Part shown: positions 21,960 to 33,463 of the stretch, piece after piece
How positions within the stretch are numbered: the stretch's first letter is position 1
How the letters are laid out: every line of letters starts with the position of its first letter
Origin: Ovis canadensis
Lineage: Eukaryota; Chordata; Mammalia; Artiodactyla; Bovidae
Assembly: GCF_042477335.2 (NCBI RefSeq)
Contig: NC_091255.1
Coordinates: forward strand, 32,528,501 to 32,592,500
DNA length: 64,000 nucleotides
Direction: 5' to 3'
The notes under the pieces: generated by a model
Database searches by the model: none
Told to the model about the DNA's origin: nothing
Seen by the model: only the letters and a program-made list of their open reading frames with translations
Position numbers and translations under genes: made by a program

Positions 21960-23130
21960 TCTTATCAAGAAAGAACTACAGTTGAAAACAAATGACCTAA
22001 GGATCCAGAATAATAAGTTGGAGACAAAGCAATAAGAGGAATCCTAAAGAAACAAGGAAGAGAAAAAAAGATAGTGAAAGAAATCAATAAAATAAAGAAT
22101 TGCAAAACTGTGTTCAACAAACTAAAAAGCTGTCACTGGAAAGATTGATAAATGGATTTTTAGCAAGACTGACCAAGAAAAAATAGGATAATACTGTGCA
22201 CATTATTGCAATAAGTTACATAAAATAGGTCCATTCCCTGAAAGAAACAAACTACAAAAGCTTACTCAGATGAATGATATGGCCTGAACTTCAGTGCTAT
22301 TAAAGAATTATGTAAATTTAAATTAAAAAAAAGAAATTGTGTTTGTAGTTAAAACATTCTAATGAAGAATATCCAGGCTCAGGTGCTTTTGTTGGAGAAT
22401 TAAAATGTTTAAAGAATAAATAATACAAATTCTATTCCAACTTCTAGAAACAGAAAAGGAGAGGCCATTTTACAGCTAAATTAATAAGGCAAACATTACA
22501 TTGAAACCAAAACCAGACAAAACTATTATTTTTTTAAAAAGAATACTGGAAATAAATATCTCATGATCACAAACACAAAAATCCTAAGCAAAATATTACA
22601 AAGTAGAACGTGGCAAATTTACAGTTTTACTTAAACTGACCAAGTAGAGTTTATCCTCAGAATGTAAGGCACATTGAAAATTAAAAATTCAGTAATTTAA
22701 TTCACAACATTGTAAGCTTTAAGAAGAGAAAATCCCATAGAATTATCTCAATAGAGGCAGAAAAATCTTTGACAAAATTTGTCATTCATTCATGATAATA
22801 ATTCTAGAAATAGGAGGGGATTTCCTGAACCCGATGAAGAGCATCTTTTAAAATCTAAAGTAATATATTTAATAGTGAAAGACCAAATGCTTTATCTCTA
22901 AGACTGGAAACAGACAACAATGTCATCAATCATAGTCTCTATCCAAAGTACTGGAAATTCTAGGCAGTGCAATAAGGCAAGAGACAAGAAGTCATACAAT
23001 TGGAAAGGAAAAGTAAAGCAAATTTGTCTCTATTGGCAAATAATATGATTGTCCATGTAGAAAATCCCAGGGAAACTGTAAACAGCAGATCTTAAGACAG
23101 TTATTAAAATGCTGACACTTTGTTTAGTAG
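21960..23130 (+). mobile_element. Old L1 (L1M type) ORF2 remnant
   Basis: Highly decayed ORF2 similarity in sense order: an upstream part (GAAATCAATAAAATAAAGAA), the RT core (GAATTATCTCAATAGAGGCAG then AAAAATCTTTGACAAAATTT, the relic of the IDAEKAFDK motif) and a later relic (ATAATATGATTGTCCATGTAG then AAAATCCCA). There are many stops, and one indel-rich alignment spans more than 1 kb. Confidence 0.7.
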
Positions 23131-23584
23131 GCATAAACCTTAATCAGGATGGTGAGGAAAAAAGGGAAGAAAGGCAAGAAAAATGTGAAGAACTGTAGTG
23201 TGTGATCCATTAATGTACTGATTGTTGCTTCACAACAAGCTGCAAAGAGAAATAGTAAGTCAATCAACTTATAAGTGAGTTTGGCACAGAGAATTCATTT
23301 AGAGGGTTTTCAAGGGGAGACTGCACCTCAGAGTAATCCACAGAAGGGAGAAAGGAGTGGGAATTTTTCTGTCCAGAGCCCTCCTAGCTTCTGTTTTCCA
23401 TTGAAATTTCACCTGCATGATGCTCTCTTCCTCAAAGTATAGAGCATGTCATTTGACCCCTCAGCACTTGAAGCTGGATTCTATGTCTGATTCTTGACAT
23501 TTCATCCAAGTCTCTAAGTTGATCTTAAAATAGTTTGGCTGAACTCAGACTAGTTTGGCTTCATACAAAGCCTTTCAAAAAGTT
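23131..23584. other. Unassigned stretch
   Basis: No gene or repeat is recognised. Confidence 0.4.
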
Positions 23585-23840
23585 GAGGGAAGAGCTTCCC
23601 GGCAGGAGGAAAGCAAAGGCAAAAGCTCTGAGATGACAGAATTCTGTGAATCTGAGAACGGAAAGAAAGCCAAGGTGGCAGATGTTTGGGGAGTCAAAGA
23701 AAGCAAATGACGCTGGTTGAGGTTGCCAATTACATCTAGGAGCAAGGCCAGATAAGCATCTAGGCTGTGTTTCATTTTGCTAATTTTAATAACACATTTT
23801 TGAAATGATTTAAGCCAGAAAGTGATCAGGTTTAACTTAA
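23585..23840 (-). mobile_element. L2 LINE fragment, ancient
   Basis: Weak reverse L2 similarity (GGGAAGAGCTTCCCGGCAGG, GCAAAGGCAAAAGCTCTGAG, AAGCCAGAAAGTGATCAGG). The identity is low. Confidence 0.4.
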
Positions 23841-23969
23841 ACATTAAGAGAAATACTCTGGTGAGTTAAGAAATGGTTAGAAAGGGACAAGAGAAGCAGG
23901 GGGTGTCCATAGAGCAAGGAGAAGGAATCATAACAGTACTGCTAATGCAAAAGTTAAGAAACCTAATGG

Positions 23970-24245
23970 GCTTTCCTGGTCCAGTGGTTGAGAATCCACC
24001 TGCCAATGCAGGGGACATGGGGTCAGTTCCTGGTCCTGGAAGATTCCAGGCAACTCAGCCCACAGGCCACAACTCCTGAGTCTGTGCTCTAGGCCTGTGC
24101 TCCACAACAAGAGGAGCCACCACAATGAGAAGCCTGTGCTCCACAACAAAGAGTAGCCACCACTCGCTGCAACTAGAGAAGGCCTGTGCACAGCAATGAA
24201 GACCCAGCACAGCCAAAAATAAATAAAGCTTTAGAAAAAGAGAGA
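23970..24245 (+). mobile_element. CHR-family SINE (long, CHR-2 type)
   Basis: A sense copy: GGCTTTCCTGGTCCAGTGGT head, repeated CCTGTGCTCCACAACAA modules, GAAGACCCAGCACAGCCAAA and an A-rich, GA-rich tail. Confidence 0.85.
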
Positions 24246-24290
24246 GAGACAATGAGATCGACTGCAGAGTATTATTCATATATATAAACA

Positions 24291-24504
24291 TTTGTTGTTG
24301 TTATTTTACTAAGTTGTGTCCGATTCTTTTGAGACCCCATGGACTGCAGCCCGCCAGGCTCCACTGCCCATGGGATTCTCCAGGCCAGAATACTGGAGTG
24401 GCTTTCCATTTCCTTCTCCAGGGGATCTTCCCGACCCAGGGATGAAACCCATGTCTCCTGTGTTGTCAGGCTGATTCTTTACCACTGAAACACCAGGAAA
24501 GCCC
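24291..24504 (-). mobile_element. Bov-tA SINE
   Basis: An antisense copy with a (GTT)n-like 5' side, GACTGCAGCCCGCCAGGCTC and the reversed head TTCTTTACCACTGAAACACC. Confidence 0.88.
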
Positions 24505-25239
24505 TGAATATAAATATACAGACATGCAACATACAAATGAATAAAACATGTATTCTTTGAGGATATATACACCCTTGAATGAGGATACATATGTGGGGGA
24601 AGAGTAAGGGAGTAGAAATTGGAAGTAATGAAAGACAGTAAAGCCAGAGAGATGCTTTCCAAGGCCTGGTGGGGATAATATTCATTAACTGAGGTATATG
24701 ATTTACTCAACTGTGCACCCACAAAAACAAAAATGAAAACAACAGAGGCCACCCACTTCCCTACCCACTCTCCTCATGGTGACCCATGTCTGGGAGAGGA
24801 AAGAGCAGAGATGGGGCCCCACTTTGCTTCAGAGGGTAATGATAACTTGCTGCTCTAAGGGCTTCTGGGACCAGGTTCTCTGAGAGACCTTTGCAATAAT
24901 CCAAAATTTTACTCACTAAGTGGGCTGAACGCAACTGCAGAGATCTTCCCTAGTAATTAATTCAGCATCTAAGTCAGGGAACATGAAGGCTAGAGGAAGC
25001 AGAACCTCCTGAGAGCCTCATTAGTTAGGAAACAGTTGGGAGTATCAAGGCAGTCTCATAACTGATTCTGCTGGGATGCGCCTGATGCAGTGTCTCAGCC
25101 TAATTTCTCATTTCCCGGGAGGGCTTCATGGAGCCAGGTCCTGTCTCTGGGCTCCAAGAGAATCCAGGCTGAGAGGTCTTGCTATTTCCCCTTCGCATAA
25201 GTTCATGTCTTGATCCCAGGAAAGTTAGATACTGAACTT
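24505..25239. other. Unassigned stretch
   Basis: No gene, RNA or repeat family is recognised. Short frames here lack any family signature. Confidence 0.4.
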
Positions 25240-25325
25240 CTACCATGTCTGATACAGCTCTGTGCCCTCAGCTACCAGGGCAGGGGTGAACACCCATTAG
25301 GTATCAATAAATGTCTATGGACTAA
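25240..25325 (+). mobile_element. L2 3' end fragment
   Basis: Weak sense L2 terminus ending GTATCAATAAATGTCTATGG. A small GACTAACAGT duplication follows. 25326-25644 is unassigned. Confidence 0.4.
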
Positions 25326-25644
25326 CAGTGACTAACAGTGATTGACAGCAAGGACCTTGAGATTGTCCTTAATATTTTTTAAATTGCTCAGAGAAGCATG
25401 TGGCATATTCTGCAAATGCACTTGAAAAATTAATGTTCATAGAGTTCGGTAAGGTGACTCTTGTTTCTCTGTCTAGCCTCGAGAGACTTTTAAAGTCCTG
25501 GTGGTCAGAAAGTATGTTTTAGGATCTGTGTATGTCAGATTTATCCAAAGGTATGATGCTCTGAGGAGCTCCAATGGCACCTTCTCAGACACTGTCAAAG
25601 AAACTTCCCAATCCTAAATTTACTTACTGAGCAAGCTATTGGGG

Positions 25645-25925
25645 GCCATTGTTGTTGCTTTTGTTGTTGTTCATTTGTCTAGTCATGCCTGACTCTTTGC
25701 TACCCCATGGACTGCAGCACGCCAGTCATATCTTTTTGGCCTTTTATACAGTTCATGAGGTTCTCATGGCAAGTATACTAGAGTGGCTTACCATTCCCTC
25801 CTCCAGTGGATTACGTTTTGTCAGAACTCTCTGCTAAGACCCATCCATCTTGGGTAACCCTGCACAGCATGGCTCATAGCTTCACTGAGTTATGCACACT
25901 GCTTCACCAAGACAAGGCAGAGATC
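25645..25925 (-). mobile_element. Internally deleted BovB (3' end joined to 5' region)
   Basis: Read on the plus strand, the BovB/Bov-A 3' terminus (GTCATGCCTGACTCTTTGCT, ACTGCAGCACGCCAG) passes directly into BovB 5' sequence. That part (GGCCTTTTATACAGTTCATG, CCTCCAGTGGATTACGTTTT, ACCCATCCATCTTGGGTAAC) aligns with 46870-47030 of the near-complete BovB. About 2.9 kb of BovB interior is missing. The junction is not the one used by standard Bov-A units in this window. Confidence 0.65.
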
Positions 25926-26005
25926 CATGAAGGGGTTTGGGGGCCATAGTAGTTTCTTAATGATTAATATCTGAGCTGAGAGCATGGAGAAAGCCAAATC
26001 TTGAA

Positions 26006-26233
26006 AAGTGAAATTGTTAATCGCTCAGTTATGTCCGCCTCTTTGCAACCCTGTGGTTTGTTGCTCTCTAGGCTCCTCTGTCCATGGAATTCTCCAGGCA
26101 AGAATACTTGAGTGGGTAGCCACTAATATGGCATCTGGGAATCATCTTAAGGGAATCTTCCTGACCCAGGGATTGAACCTGGATCTCCTGCCTTGCAGGC
26201 AGATTCTTTACCATCTGAGCCACCTGGGAAGCC
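26006..26233 (-). mobile_element. Bov-tA SINE
   Basis: Antisense copy: TTAATCGCTCAGTTATGTCC, AATTCTCCAGGCAAGAATAC and the reversed head TACCATCTGAGCCACCTGGG. Confidence 0.88.
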
Positions 26234-26270
26234 AAACCTTACTGGAGCCTTAATCAAATAATCTCCCAAT

Positions 26271-26610
26271 TGTTGTTACTGTTTATTTGCTAAGTCATGT
26301 CCATCTCTTTGAAACCCTATGGACTGCAGCACACCAGGCTTCCCTATCCTTCATTATCTCCTGGAATTTGCTCAAACTCATTTTAAGCTGGTGATCCCAT
26401 CCAACCATTTCATCCTCTGTTGCCCTCTTTTTCTCCTCCCTTTAATCTTTCCCAGCATCGGGGTCTTTTCCAATGAGTCAGCTCTTCACATGAGGGGGTC
26501 AAAGGGTTGGAGCTTCAGCATCAGCCCTTCCAATAATATTCAGGGTTGATTTCCGTTAGGACTGACTGGTTTGATCTCCTTGCAGACCAAGGGACGCTCA
26601 AGAACCTCCT
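26271..26610 (-). mobile_element. BovB 3' end, 5'-truncated
   Basis: Antisense copy from the 3' terminus (TTTGCTAAGTCATGTCCATC) through TTTAATCTTTCCCAGCATCG to the coding relic GACCAAGGGACGCTCAAGAA. Confidence 0.87.
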
Positions 26611-26799
26611 AGTAAGCAAACTTACTAATGTCTTCAAGGCATGTCTAGATGTGCTAAAGTCTTGTACTGGGCCCTGGGGACATTGAGAGGAGTGTGCGGT
26701 GCCAACCCAGGTGGAGCTCTAGAACTCAGTCCAGTGGGAAACAGGGAAATAGACAAAAATCACCCCCAATCTCTGTCACCCAGAGACACTTGCATGCAA

Positions 26800-27010
26800 C
26801 ATATTGGTATATTTACATCTAATATTTTTCTGTTTTCCTTCTTGTTGTCATTATAAGGAATTTTTCATGCCATAAACATGCTGCACAATATTCCACCTGT
26901 TATAGGTACTATCATATTTCCTAATTGATAGGCATTTAGGCTCTTTTGATTTGATTATTATTTTTTAAATTAAAAAATTTGTGATAACCACATGGCATAA
27001 AATTTACACT
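26800..27010 (-). mobile_element. Old L1 fragments
   Basis: Weak antisense L1M similarity: AATTGATAGGCATTTAGGCTC (ORF2 end) and TGTGATAACCACATGGCATA then AAATTTACAC (3' UTR). Confidence 0.45.
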
Positions 27011-28545
27011 CTTGACCATTTATCTTTTTTTTAAATTTAATTTTTACTTTATTTTACTTTACAATACTGTATTGATTTTGCCATACATTGACACGGATCT
27101 GCCATGGGTGTATACAAGCTCCCAATCCTGAATCCCCCTCCCACCTACCACCCCATATCATCTCTCTGGATCATCCCCGTGCACCAGCCCCAAGCATCCT
27201 GTATCCTGTATCAAACATAGACTGGCGCTCCGTTTCTACATGATAGTACACATGTTTCAATGCCATTCTCCCAAATCATCCCACCCTCTCCCTCTCCCTC
27301 AGAGTCCAAAAGTCCGTTCTATACATCTGTGTCTCTTTTGCTGTCTCACATACAGGGTCATCATTACCATCTTTCTAAATTCCGTATATATGTGTCAGTA
27401 TATTGTATTGGTGTTTTTCTTTCTGGCTTACTTCACTCTGTATAATTGGCTCCAGTTTCATCCATCTCATTAGAACTGATTCAAATGTATTCTTTTTCAT
27501 GGCTGAGTAATACTCCATTGTGTATATGTACCACAGCTTTCTTATCCATTCATCTGCTGATGGACATCTAGGTTGTTTCCATGTCCTGGCTATTATAAAC
27601 AGTGCTGTGATGAACACTGGGGTACATGTGTCTCTTTCAATTCTGGTTTCCTCAGTGTGTATGCCCAACAGTAGGATTGCCGGGTCATAAGGCAGTTCTA
27701 TTTGCAATTTTTTAAGGAATCTCCACACTGTTCTCCATAATGGCTGTACTAGTTTGCATTCCCACCAACAGTGTAAGAGGGTTCCCTTTTCTCCACATCC
27801 TCTCCAGCATTTTTGCTTGCAGACTTTTGGATTGCAGCCATTCTGACTGGTGTGAAATGGTACCTCATTGTGGTCTTAATTTACATTTCTCTGATAATGA
27901 GTGATGTTGAGCATCTTTTCATGTGTTTGTTAGCCATCTGTATGTCTTCTTTGGAGAAATGTCTATTTAGTTCTTTGGCCCATTTTTTGATTGGGTAGTT
28001 TATTTTTCTGGAATTGAGCTGCATAAGTTGCTTGTATATTTTTGAGATTAGTTGTTTGTCAGTTGCTTCATTTGCTATTGTTTTCTCCTATTCAGAAGGC
28101 TGTCTTTTCACCTTACTTATAGTTTCCTTTGTTGTGCAGAAGCTTTTAATTTTAATTAGATCTCATTTGTTTATTTTTGCTTTTATTTCCAGTATTCTGG
28201 GAAGTGGATCATAGAGGATCCTGCTGTGATTTATGTCGGAGAGTGTTTTGCCTATATTCTTCTCTAGGAGTTTTATAGTTTCTGGTCTTACGTTTAGATC
28301 TTTAATCCATTTCGAGTTTATTTTTGTGTGTGGTGTTAGAAAGTGATCTAGTTTCATTCTTTTACAAGTGGTTGACCAGTTTTTCCAGCACCACTTGTTA
28401 AAGATATTGTCTTTACTCCATTGTATATTCTTGCCTCTTTGTCGAAGATAAGGTGTCCATAGGTGTGTGGATTTATCTCTGGGCTTTCTATTTTGTTCCA
28501 TTGATCTATATTTCTGTCTTTGTGCCAGTACCATATTGTCTTGGT
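27011..28545 (-). mobile_element. 5'-truncated L1 (bovine type), about 1.5 kb
   Basis: Antisense: the 3' UTR (TTGATTTTGCCATACATTGA) comes first, followed by the C-terminal ORF2. The minus strand at 27375-27728 reads [20 protein letters not shown] and ends at the ORF2 stop. Truncation is near TTCCATTGATCTATATTTCTG. The frame is broken. No convincing TSD was identified. Confidence 0.88.
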
Positions 28546-28555
28546 GATGGAATTT

Positions 28556-28850
28556 TTGTGTTTTAATTACTTTTTTTAATTGAAGGATATATAGTTCATG
28601 TACAATGTTCTGTAAGTTACAGGTGTATGACAGTGATTCACAATTTCTAAAGGTTATAGTCCATTTATAGTTACTATAGAATATTGGCTATATCCCCTAG
28701 ACTGTATATGCTCCTTTTATTTTAAAAAATTATAAATAATATCATGACAAGTATATTTTTTAAAGCTGATACCATTTTGGATGGTTTATTAGGATGTAAA
28801 TCTTTAGAAGCGGAATTATAGGATCAAATTATATGAACAGTAAGATTGTT
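28556..28850 (-). mobile_element. Old L1 3' region
   Basis: Antisense older L1 3' UTR motifs: TTTAATTGAAGGATATATAG and ATGTTCTGTAAGTTACAGGTG, then AAGCGGAATTATAGGATCAA from the ORF2 end of an older L1. Confidence 0.55.
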
Positions 28851-28867
28851 TAATATCTTACTTTTAA

Positions 28868-29142
28868 TTAATTATTTTTATTTTTGACTGCCTTGGGTCT
28901 TCGTGGCAACACGTTGGTTTCCTCTAGCTTCTGTGCGCTACCCTTCATTGCCGTGCTTGGGTTTCTCATTGTGGTGGCTTCTCTTGTTGCAGAGCACAGG
29001 CTCTAGGACATGTGGGCTCAGTAGTCGTGGAGTGTGGGCTTAGTCACCTCGAGGCATGTGGGATCTTCCCAGACCAGGGATCAAACCCGTGCCCCCTGCG
29101 TGGGCAGGTGAATTCTTAACCACTGGACCACCAGGGAAGTCC
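28868..29142 (-). mobile_element. CHR-family SINE (long) with TSD
   Basis: Antisense copy from the TTATTTTTATTTTTGACTGC tail to CACTGGACCACCAGGGAAGT. A 17-bp TSD TAATATCTTACTTTTAA (28851-28867) pairs with TAATATCTTATTTTTAA (29143-29159). Confidence 0.9.
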
Positions 29143-29159
29143 TAATATCTTATTTTTAA

Positions 29160-29832
29160 AATAATATTTATAAAATTAATAATGTATTGAATAAAATTAA
29201 GGCCTGATCTTAATAATTTGATACATACACCTACAGGGTTCTCTGTTACTATACAAACCTCTTGGATTTAGCAGAGCGTCAAAGACAGGGAGGGAAGTGG
29301 AAAAACTTTATAGTGAAAAAAAAAGGGGGATAGTTTCAGGTGTGCCCTAGACTGGAGGTTGGTGGCAGAGGAAAGATGAAGGAAAGGAGTAAGGTAGTTT
29401 TTTTCCTGTTTCCATATAGTGCTATCCAGAATCTCCCAATATTATGTTAAGCAGTGGTGGTGTGAGTAAGCCTTTTCTCAGTCCTGTTTTCAGAGAGAAG
29501 ATGACAGAGAGGACTTCATATCCCATCTTAAATCTACAAAAATGTCCTTCCTGTTGTGACTGCAAATGGCCCTGGTTTTTCTCTCTGTTCTCTGGGCACT
29601 CTGAATTTCCTCTGCCAATTCTTCCTCTTACACTGGACTGCCATGTTGGTATTTCTGGTCTTCCTTTGACCTTGATTCTGTATCATCGTTCCTTCCTCTC
29701 TCCCTGTTCTGTAGATGATCTCCTCTGTCTCCACAGCTCTAGATATTTTATATGCCCTGATGTCTTCCAAATTTAAACCACTATCCACTATCTTTTATAT
29801 ATCCACATACCCTTTTGTCATTCATCTCCCCT
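29160..29832. other. Unassigned stretch
   Basis: No gene or named repeat is recognised. Open frames in both directions look incidental. Confidence 0.4.
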
Positions 29833-29844
29833 GCTCATCTATCA

Positions 29845-30113
29845 GGGAAGGCAATGGCACCCCACTCCAGTACTCTTGCCTGGAAAATCCCATGGATGGA
29901 GGAGCCTGGTAGGCTGCAGTCCATGGGGTCTCGAAGAGTCAGACACGACTGAGCGACTTCACTTTCACTTTTCACTTTCATGCTTTGGAGAAGGAAATGG
30001 CAACCCACTCCAGTGTTCTTGCCTGGAGAATCCCAGGGACAGGGGACCCTGGTGGGCTGCTGTCTATGGGGTCGCACAGAGTCGGACACAACTGAAGCAA
30101 CTTAGCAGCAGCA
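29845..30113 (+). mobile_element. BOV-A2 dimer SINE with TSD
   Basis: Two Bov-A units in tandem: GGCAATGGCACCCCACTCCA, then GGAAATGGCAACCCACTCCA, separated by a TTTCACTTTTCACTTTCA linker. TSD GCTCATCTATCA occurs at 29833-29844 and 30114-30125. Confidence 0.92.
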
Positions 30114-30519
30114 GCTCATCTATCAAGAGTTCAAACTCTTCCCCATATTAATCCATTGTTCACCCTTCCCCAAGTCAGAAATGGAGGGTCATCCTTTATT
30201 TTATTCTTTCTTGTATTTCCAGGATCCAGCCCACCGCTGAAGCGTCATGATTTCACCGCCAAAAGTAGCTAGATCATTTCTTTTTCTCTCTTTCCTGCTT
30301 CCATCCTAGCTCAGGTCGTGTTCCCCACATGCCTGGGCCACTACTTTGTTTGCGTCTCTTTCTGTCTGTCTTCAGCCCATTCTCCTCATGGCCACTAGAG
30401 AGATCCATTCAACCTAAATTAAATCATCCCACTCCACTTGCTTACAATACTCAAATGAACTCTCATTGAACTTATAATTTTAAGAAAAAACAGATTAAGC
30501 CAGACTTACTGGCTTCATC

Positions 30520-30733
30520 TGCACATACGTAGCTCCCAGCCTCAACTTGTGTCACTCACAGCATGAGTAACACCAGCACCGACTCTCTGTCAGTCCTTGA
30601 ATATACACTTTTGTGCTGCGTCTTCTCTCTGGAAAGCTCTTTTTTCAACTCCCTGAGCAGCTGACACCCTCTTAGCCGTCTGGTCTCAGCTTACGTGTCT
30701 TTCAGAGAGACTCTGTGACCAACAAAACTAAGT
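30520..30733 (+). mobile_element. L2 LINE 3' region, left part
   Basis: Sense L2 motifs: TGTCAGTCCTTGAATATACA, TCTCTGGAAAGCTCTTTTTT, GGTCTCAGCTTACGTGTCTT, GAGAGACTCTGTGACC. It is interrupted by a mariner MITE and resumes afterwards. The preceding 30126-30519 is unassigned. Confidence 0.6.
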
Positions 30734-30735
30734 AT

Positions 30736-30820
30736 TGGATTGGCTGAAAAGTTCATTCAAGTTTTTTGTAAGATGGTGTGAAAAAACCGTAAATTTTTTT
30801 TTTTTTTTTTGCCAATCCAG
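30736..30820. mobile_element. Mariner MITE (85 bp) inside L2
   Basis: Inverted ends TTGGATTGGC and GCCAATCCAG lie between TA dinucleotides (30734-30735 and 30821-30822). The interior TGAAAAGTTCATTCAAGTTT matches bovine mariner MITEs. It lacks a transposase and contains a long T-run. Confidence 0.85.
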
Positions 30821-30822
30821 TA

Positions 30823-31010
30823 GTTGCTTGCTCCTCCCTCATTATTCTTTATTTCAGATTATAGCTTCCTTGGGGCATGCATCAGTTTGTGATTATTTTC
30901 CTTATCTCTTTACTGATCTTCAGGCTCCATGAAAGAAGGCAATTATGTCCATTTTATTCATGGTGATTTCCCAGTATCTAGCTCAATGCCTGCGTCAATA
31001 AATAATACAA
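30823..31010 (+). mobile_element. L2 LINE 3' region, right part
   Basis: Continues the L2: TCAGGCTCCATGAAAGAAGGC and CAGTATCTAGCTCAATGCCTG, to CAATAAATAATAC near the terminus. 31011-31457 is unassigned. Confidence 0.6.
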
Positions 31011-31457
31011 CATAAATCAAGAAGAGAAGTAAGGAAGATAGACTCCCAAGCACAACAAGCATAAATGAGGTTGGTTTTCGTTGAGAGGCTTTGGGAGTCT
31101 GGGCTCTTCCCAGAAGGGGGTTTGGGTGGTAATGACCAAATGACCTCAGGTTGTAAGGACTTCAGCAGCAGGACAGAGGCCAACTATACAAACTGACTCC
31201 ATGGGATGGCTGGGTGGTGGCGCTACGACAGCTGTGACCACATCATACTTTGACAAGTGGAAGGTGTGTTATTGTTAGATTTGAAAAGTAGGAGGTGGCA
31301 GGAGGAGGGTAGCTAGAGCAATTCCATAAATCAATCATGGCCCATCAGTGGAACCGGGAACATGCCTGAAATCATTCATATTCTCCTCCAGCAGCGTGTC
31401 TTTGGCATAACTCTACTCTAAATGATGACTCCAAACTGAGATGCTGTTTTGTAACTA

Positions 31458-31665
31458 CCAACTGTGGTGCAGTGGTAAAGAATCCGCCTGCCAATGCAGG
31501 AGATGCTGGAGACACAGGTTCTATCCCTGGGTTGGGAAGATCCCCTGGAGAAAAAAATGGCAACCCATTCCAGTATTATTGCCTTGAAAATTCCATGAAT
31601 AGAGGAGGGAGCCTGGCAGGTTGCAGAATATGGGGTCGCAAAGAGTCAGACACAACTAGGCACGT
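31458..31665 (+). mobile_element. Bov-tA SINE
   Basis: Sense copy: tRNA head (GTGCAGTGGTAAAGAATCCG), GGGAAGATCCCCTGGAGAAA, and the 3' end CAAAGAGTCAGACACAACTA. Confidence 0.88.
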
Positions 31666-32528
31666 GTACATTTGAGACTGGAGACATTTTTCTTGAAATC
31701 TGTTTGAAGATAGCTCCCCATCAAAGTGGAGATGCAAAGACAGGACAAGGTGTTGTCTGGACAGAGATGTTAAAAATCCAGTTCCTCTATGGAGGGGGTA
31801 TGGAGGCAATACATAGACTTGTTTGAATCTAAAAATCCTTTCAGTTCTGAGTCAGTGGTGCTGAGTTTGGTCATATAGGGGATAGACTGAGGGGTCTATG
31901 GTTTGTGAGATTCAAGCTCATCTTGTCACCTAAAATAGGGAGAGGGAAGGAGGGAGGAAGGAGTATATAGGGGAGGAGACAAAGTGAGATAAGAGAGGGA
32001 ATAAGAGTCTGGCTTATTCCTTGTAAATGAGGCTCATTTCCCAAGACCCTGGCTCATTGGGAGAATTCCTCATGCTCATCTGAAGAAACTGTCTTGGGAT
32101 TGCTTCCTTGGAGGCTCCCCCAAACTGACAAATAGACCTGACACAGCCTGACTTAGGCCCTTCCTTCCTGATGCGCAGGCATCAGCCCTGTTTCCCCAGC
32201 CTCATTGGAGCACCTACAGCCTTATATTCTGTCTCCTGTATTAGAGGACCAAAGTTTCAGGTACGAGTTCCCTTGCTTTTCACTTTACCCAGTTCCAGCC
32301 CCAAGTCCTACAGTTTTACTTAAGATCCTTTATGTCCCGACTGTGAGTTTTTGTAGCAGAAACATTGGCAGCACGACCCGTGAACTCCGAGACCAGCACA
32401 GAGCAGGGGATAAGGACGACCCCCTCATTCTCTCTCTCCCTCTCTTTCCCTCCCGGTTTAAAATCTTCTTCCTTTTCCACTTGCTGTCTCCTACAAGCAT
32501 GGACACTTTGGAAAGTCTTCATATACAC
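31666..32528. other. Unassigned stretch
   Basis: No gene or repeat family is recognised over about 860 bp. A GGGA-rich purine segment lies near 31935-31985. Confidence 0.4.
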
Positions 32529-32540
32529 TAATCCCTTCAT

Positions 32541-32756
32541 GTTTGTTGATATTTTATCACAAAGTCATGTCTGACTCTTTTGTGACCCTATGAACTGTAG
32601 CCTGTCAGGCTCCTCGGTCCAGGGGATTTCCCAAGCAAGAATACTAGTGTGAGTTGCCATTTCTTTCTCCAGGGGATCCTCCTGCCCCAGGGATCAAACA
32701 TGTGTCTTCTGCATTAGCAGACAGATTCTTTACTGCTGGGCCACCTGGGAAGCCCT
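32541..32756 (-). mobile_element. Bov-tA SINE with TSD
   Basis: Antisense copy. TSD TAATCCCTTCAT (32529-32540) pairs with TAATCCCTTTAT (32757-32768). The reversed head reads TTTACTGCTGGGCCACCTGG. Confidence 0.9.
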
Positions 32757-33049
32757 TAATCCCTTTATATTTAAAAGTAATTAACAATCCTTTCAATCTC
32801 AATGCTCTATAGTTTTCAACATTCTATCTCATGCTCTGTTGCATGTCATTCTTCAATCTGCAAGAAAGGGTTTATGAGTGAGGTGAAAAGGCTCAGAGAC
32901 ATTGTGTGCTCTCCTCTAGGTCACACAACACAAGCGGTACTAACAGCCAGGTTTTCAAAACTCAGTTTGGAGCCCTTTTCCAAATCACGTCTACATTCTT
33001 TCTGCTGAGTCACACTGCAGAGGGATTTGTGTGTTTAAGGTCATCTCAG

Positions 33050-33463
33050 TTCCGTTCAGTTCAGTTCAGTTCAGTTGCTCAGTCGTGTCCGACTCTTTGC
33101 GACCCCATGAATCGCAGCACGCCAGGCCTCCCTGTCCATCACCATCTCCTGGAGTTCACTCAGACTCACGTCCATCGAGTCGGTGATGCCATCCAGCCAT
33201 CTCATCCTCTGTTGTCCCCTCTTCCTCCTGCCCCCAATCCCTCCCAGCATCACAGTCTTTTCCAATGAGTCAACTCTTCACATGAGGTGGCCAAAGTATT
33301 GGAGTTTCAGCTTTAGCATCATTCTTTCCAAAGAACACCCAGGGCTGATCTCCTTTAGAATGGACTGGTTGAATCTCCTTGCAGTCCAAGGGACTCTCAA
33401 GAGTCTTCTCCAACACCACAGTTCAAAAGCATCAGTTCTTCGATGCTCAGCTTTCTTCACAGT
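33050..33463 (-). mobile_element. BovB 3' end, first copy of a tandem pair
   Basis: Begins with repeated GTTCA (the 3' terminal tail), continues through CGACCCCATGAATCGCAGCA and ends in the coding relic near GATGCTCAGCTTTCTTCACA. There it abuts a second BovB 3' end in the same orientation. Confidence 0.88.
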
